Assembly (NCBI RefSeq): GCF_017498485.1
Contig: NZ_CP071795.1
Span: 1,674,001-1,738,000, forward strand
DNA from: Polaribacter batillariae
GTDB lineage: Bacteria; Bacteroidota; Bacteroidia; Flavobacteriales; Flavobacteriaceae
Direction of reading: 5' to 3'
Length of the DNA stretch: 64,000 nucleotides
The notes beneath the pieces were generated by a model. It did no database searches. It was not told where the DNA came from and saw only the letters and a list, made by a program, of their open reading frames with translations. Each line of letters begins with the position of its first letter. Position 1 is the first letter of the stretch. Below, piece after piece: positions 35,262-45,156 of this stretch. Made by a program: the position numbers and the translations under genes.

Positions 35262-35687
35262 TTATAACCAGTTATTCCAAGGTATTCTTGAAAGTATTAG
35301 TAACAACGCAAATCCGTAAAAGATGGCAAATGTTTTAAATTTTGCTGCATCTGTTGCTTTCTTTTTGTGTTTCGACCAGCCTATTGTGATTAAAACGATG
35401 GCTAAAATCATAACAATTGGGTGTTCTACTGCCAATAATCTTGTCGTTTTATCTGCCATAGCTCCTCCAGCATCATTTTTTAGTGCTTTATACCAAGGAG
35501 ACATAAAATACCATCCTAAACCTATTAAAAGTTGAATATGAGAGACAATAAGGGTAAACAAACCTAAACGCAAGTCTTTGTCTTTAAATGGTTTCTTTTG
35601 CGTTAATCCAATAATTGCATTTATTACTGTAAATATTAAAATTGCCAGTACTAAATATGCCCAGTAAGAGTGCACATCTTTCATCAT
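35262..35687 (-). CDS. Four-helix membrane protein, first gene of the lipid operon
   Basis: 141 residues with four membrane segments (about 8-25, 42-62, 84-103, 118-137), a conserved His in SHIQLLIGLGWYF and another in AVEHPIVMI, reminiscent of small cytochrome-b-like proteins, though heme binding is unproven. It lies 2 nt before plsC. Its leader is identical to that of the NfeD-like gene over 19 nt. Confidence 0.75.
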   Translation of the reverse strand: MMKDVHSYWAYLVLAILIFTVINAIIGLTQKKPFKDKDLRLGLFTLIVSHIQLLIGLGWYFMSPWYKALKNDAGGAMADKTTRLLAVEHPIVMILAIVLITIGWSKHKKKATDAAKFKTFAIFYGFALLLILSRIPWNNWL

Positions 35688-35711
35688 AATAGTTCGTTTT
35701 ATTAGTTCTTA

Positions 35712-35719
35712 CAAAGTTA
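35712..35719 (-). promoter_or_regulatory. -7 box of the lipid operon
   Basis: On the minus strand TAACTTTG, full match, lies 24 nt before the ATG at 35687. Confidence 0.5.
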
Positions 35720-35732
35720 CTAATTTTTATGC

Positions 35733-35761
35733 ATAAAAAAACCACCTCTGTTGAGGTGGTT
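35733..35761 (-). terminator. Terminator of the TonB receptor gene
   Basis: AACCACCTC/GAGGTGGTT with a four-base loop is followed on the minus strand by a T run; 23 nt after the stop. Confidence 0.85.
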
Positions 35762-35784
35762 CTTGATTTAAATATAAAATTATA

Positions 35785-38538
35785 TTAAAAGTTGTATCGA
35801 GCTGTAAAGTTCCATGTTCTTCCGAAACCAAAAAACAATTTGTTATCTGTATTGATTCCTCTATAGGTCTCAAAATTTCCTCTTCTACCTACTTCGTAAT
35901 TCGTAGCAGATTCAGCAATATATTCCTCATCAAATAAGTTATTAACATTTAATCTAAAATTAATTGATTGACTTTCTGTAAGGTTCCATTTATAAGAAAG
36001 TCCTAAATCTGTTAAAGAATAACCAGGTAGTTCAATTGCTGGATCTAAAGTTGTTGCATCATCACTTAAAGAGTCGTCAATTACTAATGCCGAGAATAAT
36101 CTATCGTTAAATCTCTGATTAATATCTATTTTAAAGTTTTCAAACGGTTTTACATCAAAACCTATTCTAAAAATAGACTGTGGAGAGTTGCCTACTTTTA
36201 CATCTTCTACATCTAAATCAATAGTTCCTATTGGGTTTTGAAAATCATCAAATGCAGTACCAGTAATTCTATCTTTATATCTCCAATTACCAACTGAGGC
36301 TGTACCTAAAAGCCTTACCTGATCTGTAACATCAAAAGTAAAATCTAACTCAGCTCCTGTATGTAATTGAGTTATTCCTTGTAATTGAGCATTACCTTCT
36401 TCTCCTTGAGCGTTTTCAAAACCAAAGAAAACAAATCTATCTTTCCATTGCGTTCTGTAAACATTTACATTTGCTTTAAATCGTTCCGATTTAATACCAT
36501 AACCAAGTTCTACACCAAATACTTTTTCATTCACAGCATCTGGATTTATATCGTTTCTAAAGTTTAAAAAGATTGCATCAAAAAATGGCTGTTTAGAGTA
36601 GTACCCTATGTTACCAAATACATTATGTACTTCATTAATGTTCCAGTTAAGACCTGCTTTTATGTTGCCACCAATAAAGTTTTGCCAATTAGTTTCTTGG
36701 GCTGGATCTGAATCTAAATAGTTAAAGAAATCAATTCTCTTATATCCTTGTTGAGAAATTGCAGCTTGAACAAAAGCAGAAATATTATCTTTTTTGTACT
36801 CTAATTGTGTAAAAGTACCAAACCAACGTACTTTACCGTCATTGTGATAGTTGATTTTTTCTTCATCATCAGTATCTCTAAATACATTCCATTGACTTGA
36901 TAAGTCAGAAGAATATTCAGTTGTTAATGTATTTAAAGGTTTATTAATGTTATCATTATCACGATAACCATCAGCCCCTAATAAATTATCAATTCTTCTA
37001 TAGTGGATACCTCTATAAGAACGTAAATCGATACCAAAATCTAAGCTTAAGTTTTCGTTTAATTCAACATTGTAGTTCGATAATAAACCATACCAATTGT
37101 GAGAGTTAACAGATGCTCTTCTAATAAATCCATTTCTTCTTTCTAAACCTGCAGGAATATCTGTGCTTCTTAGTCCGTCGTCATTTACAATAAAAGTACC
37201 AGTTGTAGGATCTGGTGAATTAGCGTAAGAGTAACCACTTGCAAAGTTACCCCCTTGTCCAGAATTTGCTTTTACGATTTCATCCCATTGTACTAAACCG
37301 GTATTAGGATCTCTAAATCTACTTGAGCTTGCAAAATTTCCACCTAAACGACCAATATCACCTGTTCCTCCACCTCTACCAAAAGATACGTAAGCAGATG
37401 TAGTTAAAGAAGATTTTTCATTGATATTCCAGTTCCAATTAATAGAGGTTAAAGGTTTATGATAAAAGTTTTTTCTCCAATTAAACTCCTTTCCATTTAA
37501 ATAACCATGATTATAGTTGTATTTTTTTCCATACCTTAAATAATCACTTAAAGTGGCCATGTTAAAAAAACTCGTGGTTCTTTGATTGTGTGTTTGGGGA
37601 GCGCCTGTTAATAAAAACTGTAAGTCATGATTATCATTTAACTCCCATCCTAAACCAATAAAGTAGTTATAGCCCTCAAATTGAGTACCATCAACATATC
37701 CATCTCCAGCAGTTCTACTAAGTAAAACTGAAGCTGCAAAACCATTTTCATTTTTACCTGTTGAGTAGCTTACTAAGTTTTTAAAGTACCCATCATTCCC
37801 AATAGAAGACATAACAGTACCACCTTGTTTTTTATCTGTTGTTTTTGTTACGATGTTTATTGTACCTCCAACAGAAGAAATTGCTAGTTTAGAAGAACCT
37901 AAACCTCTTTGTACTTGCATAGCTGTGGTAACATCTGCTAAACCTGCCCAGTTAGACCAAAAAACTCTTCCATTTTCCATATCGTTAACAGGAACACCAT
38001 TAATTAAAACTGCAATGTTTTCTTGAGAAAAACCTCTAATATCAATTCTAGCATCTCCAAAACCCCCTCCAGATTTTGTTGCATAAACTGATGGTGTATT
38101 ACTTAAAATTTCAGGAAATTCTTGAGATCCTAATTTTTCTTGAATTTCAGAAGCCTTAATAGTAGAAACTGCAACAGGCGTCTCTCTATCTTTAGCAATA
38201 TCAATAATTCCTTTAATAACTATTTCTTCTAAAGAATTTGCGTCTTCTTCAAGTTTGATAGTTCCTAAGCTTGCTTTTGCAGAAGAAAAAGCAACTTCTT
38301 TTGTTTTGTAACCAATAAAAGAAACTGCAATTGTTCCTGAGTTTGTTGTTGCTCTTAAAGTAAAATTCCCATCAAAATCTGTTGATGTACCGTTTGTTGT
38401 ACCTTTTACAACAACACTAGCTCCTGGTAATGGTTGGTTGGTTTCATCTACAACCTTTCCTGTAAGTTTTGTTTGCCCCAAAACTGTCGCCGTTACAAAA
38501 AATAACAGTACAAATAATAAGTTTTTAAAATGTTTCAT
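35785..38538 (-). CDS. TonB-dependent outer-membrane receptor with carboxypeptidase-regulatory domain
   Basis: 917 residues: a signal peptide (1-22, ending VLGQ), a carboxypeptidase-regulatory-like domain (about 23-110, GKVVDETNQPLPGASVVVKG), a plug domain (about 115-240) and a 22-strand barrel ending FGRTWNFTARYNF. It takes up an unidentified nutrient or siderophore using ExbBD-TonB energy. No SusD partner adjoins it. The terminal aromatic signal and its own terminator indicate a single transcription unit. Confidence 0.93.
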   Translation of the reverse strand: MKHFKNLLFVLLFFVTATVLGQTKLTGKVVDETNQPLPGASVVVKGTTNGTSTDFDGNFTLRATTNSGTIAVSFIGYKTKEVAFSSAKASLGTIKLEEDANSLEEIVIKGIIDIAKDRETPVAVSTIKASEIQEKLGSQEFPEILSNTPSVYATKSGGGFGDARIDIRGFSQENIAVLINGVPVNDMENGRVFWSNWAGLADVTTAMQVQRGLGSSKLAISSVGGTINIVTKTTDKKQGGTVMSSIGNDGYFKNLVSYSTGKNENGFAASVLLSRTAGDGYVDGTQFEGYNYFIGLGWELNDNHDLQFLLTGAPQTHNQRTTSFFNMATLSDYLRYGKKYNYNHGYLNGKEFNWRKNFYHKPLTSINWNWNINEKSSLTTSAYVSFGRGGGTGDIGRLGGNFASSSRFRDPNTGLVQWDEIVKANSGQGGNFASGYSYANSPDPTTGTFIVNDDGLRSTDIPAGLERRNGFIRRASVNSHNWYGLLSNYNVELNENLSLDFGIDLRSYRGIHYRRIDNLLGADGYRDNDNINKPLNTLTTEYSSDLSSQWNVFRDTDDEEKINYHNDGKVRWFGTFTQLEYKKDNISAFVQAAISQQGYKRIDFFNYLDSDPAQETNWQNFIGGNIKAGLNWNINEVHNVFGNIGYYSKQPFFDAIFLNFRNDINPDAVNEKVFGVELGYGIKSERFKANVNVYRTQWKDRFVFFGFENAQGEEGNAQLQGITQLHTGAELDFTFDVTDQVRLLGTASVGNWRYKDRITGTAFDDFQNPIGTIDLDVEDVKVGNSPQSIFRIGFDVKPFENFKIDINQRFNDRLFSALVIDDSLSDDATTLDPAIELPGYSLTDLGLSYKWNLTESQSINFRLNVNNLFDEEYIAESATNYEVGRRGNFETYRGINTDNKLFFGFGRTWNFTARYNF

Positions 38539-38594
38539 TTTTAAATTTTAGATTATTTTAATTTTCTGCAAAATTCTTTCTTTTACCCATTTAT

Positions 38595-38613
38595 AATGTT
38601 AATTTAATGTTAA
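38595..38613. promoter_or_regulatory. Direct repeat upstream of the TonB receptor
   Basis: AATGTTAA is repeated with a three-base spacer (TTT), about 60-75 nt upstream of the receptor start: a possible regulator site. Confidence 0.3.
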
Positions 38614-38755
38614 GCTTTAACAAAAAATTAAGATATCTAAAATCGCTAAAATAAGTATTATTATCTGACAATCAATAAATTACATATCTATAAATTTATC
38701 AATCAAAATGAAAAAAAGGTTACTATTTTAAAAACTTTATTTTAAAAACAACTAA

Positions 38756-40324
38756 TTACTGTTTATTTAATAGTTTTTTTGCTAATTCTTTACCTAATTC
38801 TACACCAAATTGGTCGTAACTGTAAATATTCCATAGAATGCCTTGGGTGTAGATTTTATGTTCGTATAAAGCGACTAATTTACCTAAAGAACGAGGGGTA
38901 AGTTTATCAAAAAGAATTGCATTGCTTGGTCGGTTTCCTTCGAAGACTTTAAAGGGTAATAATTTTGCAACTTTATCTTTATCGCCAGAAAATTTTAACT
39001 CTAAATGTACTTCTTCTTTGGTTTTACCAAAAGCCAAAGCGTCCATTTGTGCATAATAATTGGCCATTAATTTTTTATGATGATCTGTTAAACCGTATAA
39101 AGATTCTTTGTAACCAATAAAATCGGCAGGAATTAATTTGGTTCCTTGATGCACCAACTGCATAAATGCGTGTTGCATATTGGTACCTGTACTACCCCAA
39201 ACAATGGTACCTGTTTGGTAGTTTATTTTATCGCCATTTCTATCTACTCCTTTCCCATTACTTTCCATAATGGCTTGTTGTAAATAGTCTGGTAATTTTT
39301 TTAAGTATTGTGTGTAAGGTAAAACTGCTTCTGTTTCTGCTCCATAAAAATTATTATACCAAATGCTTAATAAGGCTAAAATTACAGGAATGTTTTTATC
39401 GAAATCTGTATTTTTAAAATGCACATCCATTTCTTCTGCTCCATCTAATAAAGCTCGGTAATTATCAAATCCGACAGATAAACTGATAGACAAACCCACT
39501 GCAGACCATAAAGAAAAACGACCTCCAACCCAGTTCCACATTGGAAAAACGTTTGCTTTGTCTATTCCGAAATTATCTACTGCTTCTAAATTTGTTGAAA
39601 CCGCCACAAAGTGTTTGGGAATATCGAAAATTGTTGCCGATTTTAAGAACCAATTTTTAATGGTTTCTGCATTTGTAATGGTTTCTTGCGTGGTAAATGT
39701 TTTAGACACAATTACAAATAACGTTGTTTCTGGGTTTAGTTTTTTTATAATTTCTGAAACGTGATCTCCATCTATATTTGAGACAAAATGTGTTGTTAAA
39801 TGATTTTTATAATATTGTAACGATTCTACAATCATATCTGGGCCTAAATCGCTTCCACCAATACCAATGTTTACAATATCTGTAATCGATTTACCTGTAA
39901 ATCCTTTCCATTTTCCAGAAATAACTTTGTTGCTAAAGCTTCTAATTTTTCTTAAAGCAGTTTGTATTTGGGGTTTTACGTTTTTTCCGTTTACCAAAAC
40001 TGGGGTTTCAGTAGTGCTTCTTAAAGCTGTGTGTAACACTGCTCTACCTTCTGTAACGTTAATAATTTCTCCACTAAATTGCTTTTCAATCGCATCTTTT
40101 AAATCGACTTCTTTGGCTAATTCTACTAATAAATCAATGGTTTCTTGCGTGATTCTATTTTTAGAAAAATCGACTAATAAATCGTTAAATTCTATAGAAA
40201 AATCTTGTTTTCTATTTTCATCTTTATACAAATCTTTAATATTGATATTCTTTACATCATTAAAGTGATTTGTTAATTTTTGCCACGCATTTGTTTGGGT
40301 CGGATTGATGTTTTTTAATGCCAT
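38756..40324 (-). CDS. pgi: Glucose-6-phosphate isomerase
   Basis: 522 residues from [14 protein letters not shown]. Glycolytic isomerisation of glucose-6-phosphate and fructose-6-phosphate. Signature sequences are visible: [14 protein letters not shown], the [13 protein letters not shown] motif and the C-terminal GKQ-like region. I choose ATG at 40324 rather than the ATG at 40342, which would overlap the previous gene. It starts 4 nt after the M23 peptidase stop. Confidence 0.96.
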   Translation of the reverse strand: MALKNINPTQTNAWQKLTNHFNDVKNINIKDLYKDENRKQDFSIEFNDLLVDFSKNRITQETIDLLVELAKEVDLKDAIEKQFSGEIINVTEGRAVLHTALRSTTETPVLVNGKNVKPQIQTALRKIRSFSNKVISGKWKGFTGKSITDIVNIGIGGSDLGPDMIVESLQYYKNHLTTHFVSNIDGDHVSEIIKKLNPETTLFVIVSKTFTTQETITNAETIKNWFLKSATIFDIPKHFVAVSTNLEAVDNFGIDKANVFPMWNWVGGRFSLWSAVGLSISLSVGFDNYRALLDGAEEMDVHFKNTDFDKNIPVILALLSIWYNNFYGAETEAVLPYTQYLKKLPDYLQQAIMESNGKGVDRNGDKINYQTGTIVWGSTGTNMQHAFMQLVHQGTKLIPADFIGYKESLYGLTDHHKKLMANYYAQMDALAFGKTKEEVHLELKFSGDKDKVAKLLPFKVFEGNRPSNAILFDKLTPRSLGKLVALYEHKIYTQGILWNIYSYDQFGVELGKELAKKLLNKQ

Positions 40325-40328
40325 TTCT

Positions 40329-41606
40329 TTAATTTTGTGCAATTTCTTCTGTGATTTTTGAAGGCTCTTTTGTAGGTAATTGATTGTAATCTAATTGATA
40401 TTTTAAAGGTTCTATAAACTTTAAAAATCTTGGTTTTATATTTTTATGCAATGGTTCTGCTTCTGGTAATTTTGTTTTTGGGCTTAAAGGATCTACCTGT
40501 CTTCCATTTTTCCAAAAACGATAACAAACATGAGGGCCTCCTGTATTTCCTGTCATACCAACAGTACCAATTACTTGCCCTTGTTTTACGTAATCTCCTT
40601 TTTTTACTTTGCGCTTTTTCATATGCAAATATTGTGTAGCGTAAGTACCATTATGTTTTATTTTCACATAATTTCCATTGCCTCCTTTTCTTCTAGACTC
40701 TATAACTGTACCACTTGCAGTAGCTATAATTGGTGTGCCTATATTTGCTGCAAAATCTGTTCCTTTATGAGGTTTAACTTTGTAACCATAATATGCGATT
40801 CTTCTTTTTAAATTATATCTAGATGAAATTCTATATTGAAACTTTATAGGAGATTTTAAGAATTGGCTTCTTAACATATTGCCATTTTCGTCGTAATATT
40901 CTGGGATGCCTTTTACAGAATCTGCCACAAAACGAAAAGCATACAGGTCTTGATTATTGTGTTTAAAAACAGCCGATTTTACATTGCCATAACCTGCGAA
41001 TAAAGAGTCTTTTATAAATTTTTCTTCAAAAATAATTTTAAAAGAATCTCCTTTTTGAAGTTTGTAAAAATCTAACGTCCAGGCATAAATATCTGCTATC
41101 GTGTAGGTTAAATTTGGCGATAAATGCAAACTATCCATGGCATTTGAAAGGTTAGAATATATTTTACCTTCTACAATTCTTTCTACCGTTTTTATGGGTT
41201 GCAAAAAGGTGTGTGCTTTTACAATAGAGTCTGAAAAATCGACAACTGTCGCTCGAATTTTATCGTTTTTGTAAATAAAAACTTTTGCTTCTTCTAAAGA
41301 ATCTTTACTTGCTAAAATCGTATAAGGCTTGCCTGCTCTTACTCTTCTAACATCAAAAATATCTTTAATGGATGTCGCGATATTATTAATTTTTGGGTAG
41401 CTAACATGATGTCTATCTAATATATACCCAAAACTCTCGCCACTTTTTATGGTGTCTTGAATTACTTTATAATCGTTAATTTTATAACCATACCTGTAAA
41501 CCGGTTTTGGTTTTACGGGTTTAGATGTTGGAACTGGCTTTTTTTTATCAGTATTACATGCTGAAAAAACAATTATAAACAATAAAAGGTGTAGTGCTTT
41601 TTTCAA
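40329..41606 (-). CDS. M23-family peptidase lipoprotein
   Basis: 425 residues from a TTG giving [17 protein letters not shown], a clean lipoprotein signal (Cys17). The C-terminal LytM/peptidase M23 domain (about residues 285-390) has [14 protein letters not shown] with the first His and Asp ligands. The normally HxH motif is here GPHVCYRF, with Cys in place of the second His. It is a predicted murein endopeptidase or regulator. The ATG 13 codons upstream (41645) lies on the promoter box. Confidence 0.88.
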   Translation of the reverse strand: MKKALHLLLFIIVFSACNTDKKKPVPTSKPVKPKPVYRYGYKINDYKVIQDTIKSGESFGYILDRHHVSYPKINNIATSIKDIFDVRRVRAGKPYTILASKDSLEEAKVFIYKNDKIRATVVDFSDSIVKAHTFLQPIKTVERIVEGKIYSNLSNAMDSLHLSPNLTYTIADIYAWTLDFYKLQKGDSFKIIFEEKFIKDSLFAGYGNVKSAVFKHNNQDLYAFRFVADSVKGIPEYYDENGNMLRSQFLKSPIKFQYRISSRYNLKRRIAYYGYKVKPHKGTDFAANIGTPIIATASGTVIESRRKGGNGNYVKIKHNGTYATQYLHMKKRKVKKGDYVKQGQVIGTVGMTGNTGGPHVCYRFWKNGRQVDPLSPKTKLPEAEPLHKNIKPRFLKFIEPLKYQLDYNQLPTKEPSKITEEIAQN

Positions 41607-41634
41607 AAAAATGGGTGTAATTTTATAAGTTGCC

Positions 41635-41642
41635 CAAAAGTA
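41635..41642 (-). promoter_or_regulatory. -7 box of the M23-pgi operon
   Basis: On the minus strand TACTTTTG fits TAnnTTTG and lies 28 nt before the TTG start. It excludes the upstream ATG start. Confidence 0.45.
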
Positions 41643-41731
41643 CAAATAAAATTGATTTATTTTAAATCTAACCCACTAAGTTCTAATAATAGATTCGTTA
41701 AAGTTTTTATAATTTTACAAGAAGTACATTC

Positions 41732-42502
41732 TTAATTTGTTTTAAACAGGTTTGCCAACCCTTTATACTGCTCCAATTCTGCTCGTAAAGAACCTACAGA
41801 TAAATCTGCTTTTAATTTAATTGGAATTTTATTAGCATCGTCTGTAATCCAAATGGTAACACTTTCTTTTGCTTTAAAAACTCGTCCAGATTGAACAAGT
41901 GGTCTAAAAATTAAGGTATTTACATCTCCAAATCTTGTATCTAAAACTTCTCTTCCTAAAAAACGAAGCTTAAAAGGATAAATTTGCGCGTCCATAAACA
42001 TATCGATGGCAATTTCGTCTCCTTTTTTCATATTTTTAAAATCTTGATTTCTCAAATAGTAAAAAGAAGATAACATATCTTGTACATTCGAAAAAGCAAC
42101 AGAAGTGTCTTTTTGTTTTATAAAGTCTTGAACATAAGCTTTGTTAGAAGTATAATTAAAAGAGGTGTTTCTGTGTTTTTTATAACCACCTTCATCTATT
42201 TTTCTTTTAAATAAATAAGGTTTTACTTCTTTTTTATCGAAATAAGATTCGTAAACATCATCTACTTTAAAAAACCATTTTATCATTCCAGATGTCCATC
42301 CAGAGCCTTTGGTATGAAACACTTTTTTTCCATTTAACTCTGTTTCATTTACTTCTAAAACTGCAGTTCCAGCTCTAAAAAAACCACTGTAACTCATTTT
42401 ATAACGAAGCGATTCTCCACTTTTAAAGGCGTGTTTTTCTTCCTGTGAAAATCCAAAGAAAGTTAAAAATAAAACGAGTACTAGTATTGTATTTTTTTTC
42501 AT
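41732..42502 (-). CDS. DUF3108-family exported protein
   Basis: 256 residues from MKKNTILVLVLFLTFFGFSQ, a typical Bacteroidota signal peptide. The mature part contains SGESLRYKMSYSGFFRAGTAVLEV and VTIWITDDANKIPIKLKADLSVGSLRAEL, the pattern of DUF3108 proteins, probable lipocalin-like periplasmic proteins of unknown role. The longer frame upstream (to 42565) includes a non-coding spacer. Confidence 0.85.
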   Translation of the reverse strand: MKKNTILVLVLFLTFFGFSQEEKHAFKSGESLRYKMSYSGFFRAGTAVLEVNETELNGKKVFHTKGSGWTSGMIKWFFKVDDVYESYFDKKEVKPYLFKRKIDEGGYKKHRNTSFNYTSNKAYVQDFIKQKDTSVAFSNVQDMLSSFYYLRNQDFKNMKKGDEIAIDMFMDAQIYPFKLRFLGREVLDTRFGDVNTLIFRPLVQSGRVFKAKESVTIWITDDANKIPIKLKADLSVGSLRAELEQYKGLANLFKTN

Positions 42503-42604
42503 AGTTGTCAAACTTATAAAAAAGTTACGACAATTACCATTCCAAAAAAGAAAAAAGTTATTCACGCATAATTTGCAAATGACTTTTTAACGTTTTCTTA
42601 AAAT

Positions 42605-43522
42605 TTAAAAGGTTCCCCAATTTTTTAATTCTTCTTGGGTCCATAAATAAGGAAAAAATATTCTTCTTTGATATTTTGGATGCATGTATTTTCGCCAATT
42701 GCTACCTCCTGTTGCTTCTAAATCTTTTTCTTTTCCGCCAATATATTTTGCAGCGGCATTGTAATGCGCCATTACCCACTTTACATTTACGGTATAATCG
42801 TAATGACGCATTGCTTTTATTAAATCTTCGTTTTCTTGAACTTCTTTTGGCAATTGTTTAAACTTTTTGGAGAGGTTGATGTCGTTATAATCTTCCATAA
42901 AATCGATAAAATCTCCAATATATTTTTTCTCAAAAAGATTTAGTAAAGTGGATTTTTGCCCAGTTGTATAATTTTTACCAGCTGCTTGCCAATACAAATG
43001 ATTGTAGGCATGTTTAAATGACGAGTTTCTATCGATATGATCTCTAAAACGTGCATCAATTAAATTAATGAGTTCTGTGGATGCAAATTCAATTTTTCGA
43101 TATTGTGCTGATTGAAAACCACTTGCAGGTGTTAATGTGTTTCTAAATTTTAGATATTGCTCTTTTTCCATTCCATCTGCCATAACATTAAAAGAACTGC
43201 AAAGCATGTCGAAATATCTGCTGATTCTGCCTAAGTGCATCGAAAATTTATCTGCAGTAACTTGCACCGTTTTTGCGACTTGATCTATTTCCCAAAGTAC
43301 CATTTTAAACAGTAATTCGTTTACTTGATGATACATGATAAACACCATTTCGTCTGGTTGTGTAGTTCTTGGCGTTTGCAAACCTAAGAGTGCATCTGTT
43401 TGAATATAATCCCAATACGTAATTGGTGTGCTGTGCAACAAACCTTCTAACATGGCATTTACTGGAACACCTAGCTTATCGTATTTTTCTTCTATTGCTT
43501 TTAATATTTCGTCTCTGTTCAT
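42605..43522 (-). CDS. kynA: Tryptophan 2,3-dioxygenase
   Basis: 305 residues: heme enzyme opening the indole ring of tryptophan to N-formylkynurenine. The conserved FIMYHQVNELLFKMVLWEID and SFNVMADGME regions are present, and the heme-ligand His in NVKWVMAHYNAA. It neighbours tyrosine-degradation genes rather than the rest of the kynurenine pathway, which is absent from the window. A TATCTTTG box lies 17 nt before the start. Confidence 0.92.
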   Translation of the reverse strand: MNRDEILKAIEEKYDKLGVPVNAMLEGLLHSTPITYWDYIQTDALLGLQTPRTTQPDEMVFIMYHQVNELLFKMVLWEIDQVAKTVQVTADKFSMHLGRISRYFDMLCSSFNVMADGMEKEQYLKFRNTLTPASGFQSAQYRKIEFASTELINLIDARFRDHIDRNSSFKHAYNHLYWQAAGKNYTTGQKSTLLNLFEKKYIGDFIDFMEDYNDINLSKKFKQLPKEVQENEDLIKAMRHYDYTVNVKWVMAHYNAAAKYIGGKEKDLEATGGSNWRKYMHPKYQRRIFFPYLWTQEELKNWGTF

Positions 43523-43539
43523 TTTTGTTGATTGTTAAA

Positions 43540-43547
43540 CAAAGATA
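43540..43547 (-). promoter_or_regulatory. -7 box of kynA
   Basis: On the minus strand TATCTTTG, exact match, is followed by the ATG at 43522. Confidence 0.5.
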
Positions 43548-43564
43548 TAATAGTTTTATAGAAA

Positions 43565-43598
43565 AGACCTCACAGGTTTTTAAAAACCTGTGAGGTCT
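43565..43598. repeat. Dispersed palindrome, copy 2
   Basis: AGACCTCACAGGTTTTT and AAAAACCTGTGAGGTCT form a perfect 34-bp palindrome between hppD and kynA. It can act as a terminator for hppD. Confidence 0.85.
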
Positions 43599-43646
43599 GT
43601 AAAATATTTTTTACTAATTACTGCAAACTAAAAAACAGCCAACTTT

Positions 43647-44810
43647 CTATAAAGTTCCTCTTTTTGCTTGTTCTCTTTCTATAGATTCGAACAGTGCTTT
43701 AAAGTTTCCTGCGCCAAAACCTCGGGCGCCCATTCTTTGTATGATTTCGAAAAACAAGGTAGGCCTATCTTCTACTGGTTTTGTAAAAATTTGTAGTAAA
43801 TAGCCTTCTTCATCGGCATCTATCATAATTCCTAAGTTTTTTAGTTTTTCGATATCTTCTGTTAACTCGTGACTAAATTCTTCTAATCTTCCTGGAACTG
43901 CTTTGTAATATTCTTCTGGTGGTGTAGATAAAAATTCGATTCCGTTTGCTTTTAATTGCGAAACAGTTTTAATAATATCGTCTGTTGCCATGGCAATGTG
44001 TTGCACGCCTGCGCCTTCGTAAAAATCTAAGTATTCTTCTATTTGAGAACGTTTTTTCCCTTCTGCTGGTTCGTTTATTGGAAATTTTATTCGCCCATTT
44101 CCATTCGACATTACTTTACTCATTAAGGCAGAGTATTCTGTATGAATTTGCTTGTCGTCGAAAGATAAAAAATTAACAAACCCCATAACGTCTTCGTAGA
44201 ATTTTACCCATTTGTTCATTTGGTTCCATCCTACATTACCTACCATATGATCGATGTATTTTAATCCGGCTGTTGGTGGATTGTAGTCAGATTTCCATTT
44301 TCTAAAGCCTGGTAAAAATGGTCCATTGTAATTTTTACGTTCTACAAACATGTGTACGGTTTCTCCATAAGTATAGATTCCTGCTCTTACTACTTCTCCA
44401 TGTTCGTCTTTTTCGACAGTGGGTTGCATATAAGATTTTGCGCCACGTGAAATGGTTTCTTCGTACGATTTTTTGGCATCTTCTACCCAAAGTGCCACTA
44501 TTTTAACGCCATCGCCATGTTTTACAATATGATTGTTTATGGGCGATTTACTATTTAGTGGAGTTGTTAATATAATTTTGATTTTATCTTGTGTTAAAAC
44601 ATAACTCACTGAGTCTTTTGCGCCGGTTTCTAACCCACGATATGCGTATGATTGAAAACCAAATGCTGTTTTGTAAAAATGTGCAGCTTGTTTTGCGTTA
44701 CCCACGTAAAACTCTACATAATCTGTTCCTAACAATGGAAGGAAATCTTGCGCTCCTTCGAATATTTTTTCTAATCCGTAATTGACTGATTTTATATCTT
44801 TTTTACTCAT
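43647..44810 (-). CDS. hppD: 4-hydroxyphenylpyruvate dioxygenase
   Basis: 387 residues: non-heme iron enzyme turning 4-hydroxyphenylpyruvate into homogentisate. The two VOC half-domains are evident; iron ligands are in YIDHMVGNV, GVQHIAMATDDI and RPTLFFEIIQRMG. The C-terminal GFGAGNFKALFESIEREQ is diagnostic. It is followed, with palindromes between, by kynA; hmgA acts on its product. Confidence 0.96.
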   Translation of the reverse strand: MSKKDIKSVNYGLEKIFEGAQDFLPLLGTDYVEFYVGNAKQAAHFYKTAFGFQSYAYRGLETGAKDSVSYVLTQDKIKIILTTPLNSKSPINNHIVKHGDGVKIVALWVEDAKKSYEETISRGAKSYMQPTVEKDEHGEVVRAGIYTYGETVHMFVERKNYNGPFLPGFRKWKSDYNPPTAGLKYIDHMVGNVGWNQMNKWVKFYEDVMGFVNFLSFDDKQIHTEYSALMSKVMSNGNGRIKFPINEPAEGKKRSQIEEYLDFYEGAGVQHIAMATDDIIKTVSQLKANGIEFLSTPPEEYYKAVPGRLEEFSHELTEDIEKLKNLGIMIDADEEGYLLQIFTKPVEDRPTLFFEIIQRMGARGFGAGNFKALFESIEREQAKRGTL

Positions 44811-44880
44811 TTTGTGTATATTTTTTTAACCCAGAAAGGGTTTAAAAACACTTTCTGAGTTGTTACTGTTTGTTCTTTTT

Positions 44881-44913
44881 AGACCTCACAGGTTTTGAAA
44901 ACCTGTGAGGTCT
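44881..44913. repeat. Dispersed palindrome, copy 3
   Basis: AGACCTCACAGGTTTT and AAAACCTGTGAGGTCT form a perfect 33-bp palindrome with a single-base centre. Confidence 0.85.
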
Positions 44914-44956
44914 TTGTTACTGATAAAGGAGCTAGTTTTTATTTCTTAAAGCAATT

Positions 44957-45056
44957 CGTTTCCAAACAAGTTTAGCCCTGATTGAAATGACATCCTTTTT
45001 TTGCTTCCATTTATGGCAAAAAAAGATATAATGGAAAGCAGGAAATAGCTTCTTAT
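44957..45056. repeat. Structured conserved block, copy B
   Basis: It shares AAACAAGTTTAGCCC, GATTGAA and the trailing GGAAATAGCT with copy A. The central hairpin is CTTTTTTTGC/GCAAAAAAAG, different in bases from copy A but paired. It is not inside any gene. Confidence 0.6.
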
Positions 45057-45156
45057 AATTTATATTTTAATGAACGTTTACTATTTAGCAGCATGGAAAA
45101 CATAATTTTTGAGTAGGCTGCTCACTCCTTCTTTTTGGGAAGGTTCGGATGGGCTT

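Larger units (their letters stand above)
44811..45156. other. 346-bp spacer holding a palindrome and a structured block
   Basis: No credible coding frame. It contains palindrome copy 3 (44881-44913) followed by structured block copy B (44957-45056), in the same order and spacing as at 33361-33538. The remaining bases carry no recognised signal. Confidence 0.6.

Noticed and set aside
41607..41645. ATG 41645 as the M23 peptidase start
   Set aside because: A TACTTTTG box lies within these codons, and TTG 41606 gives a clean lipoprotein signal.
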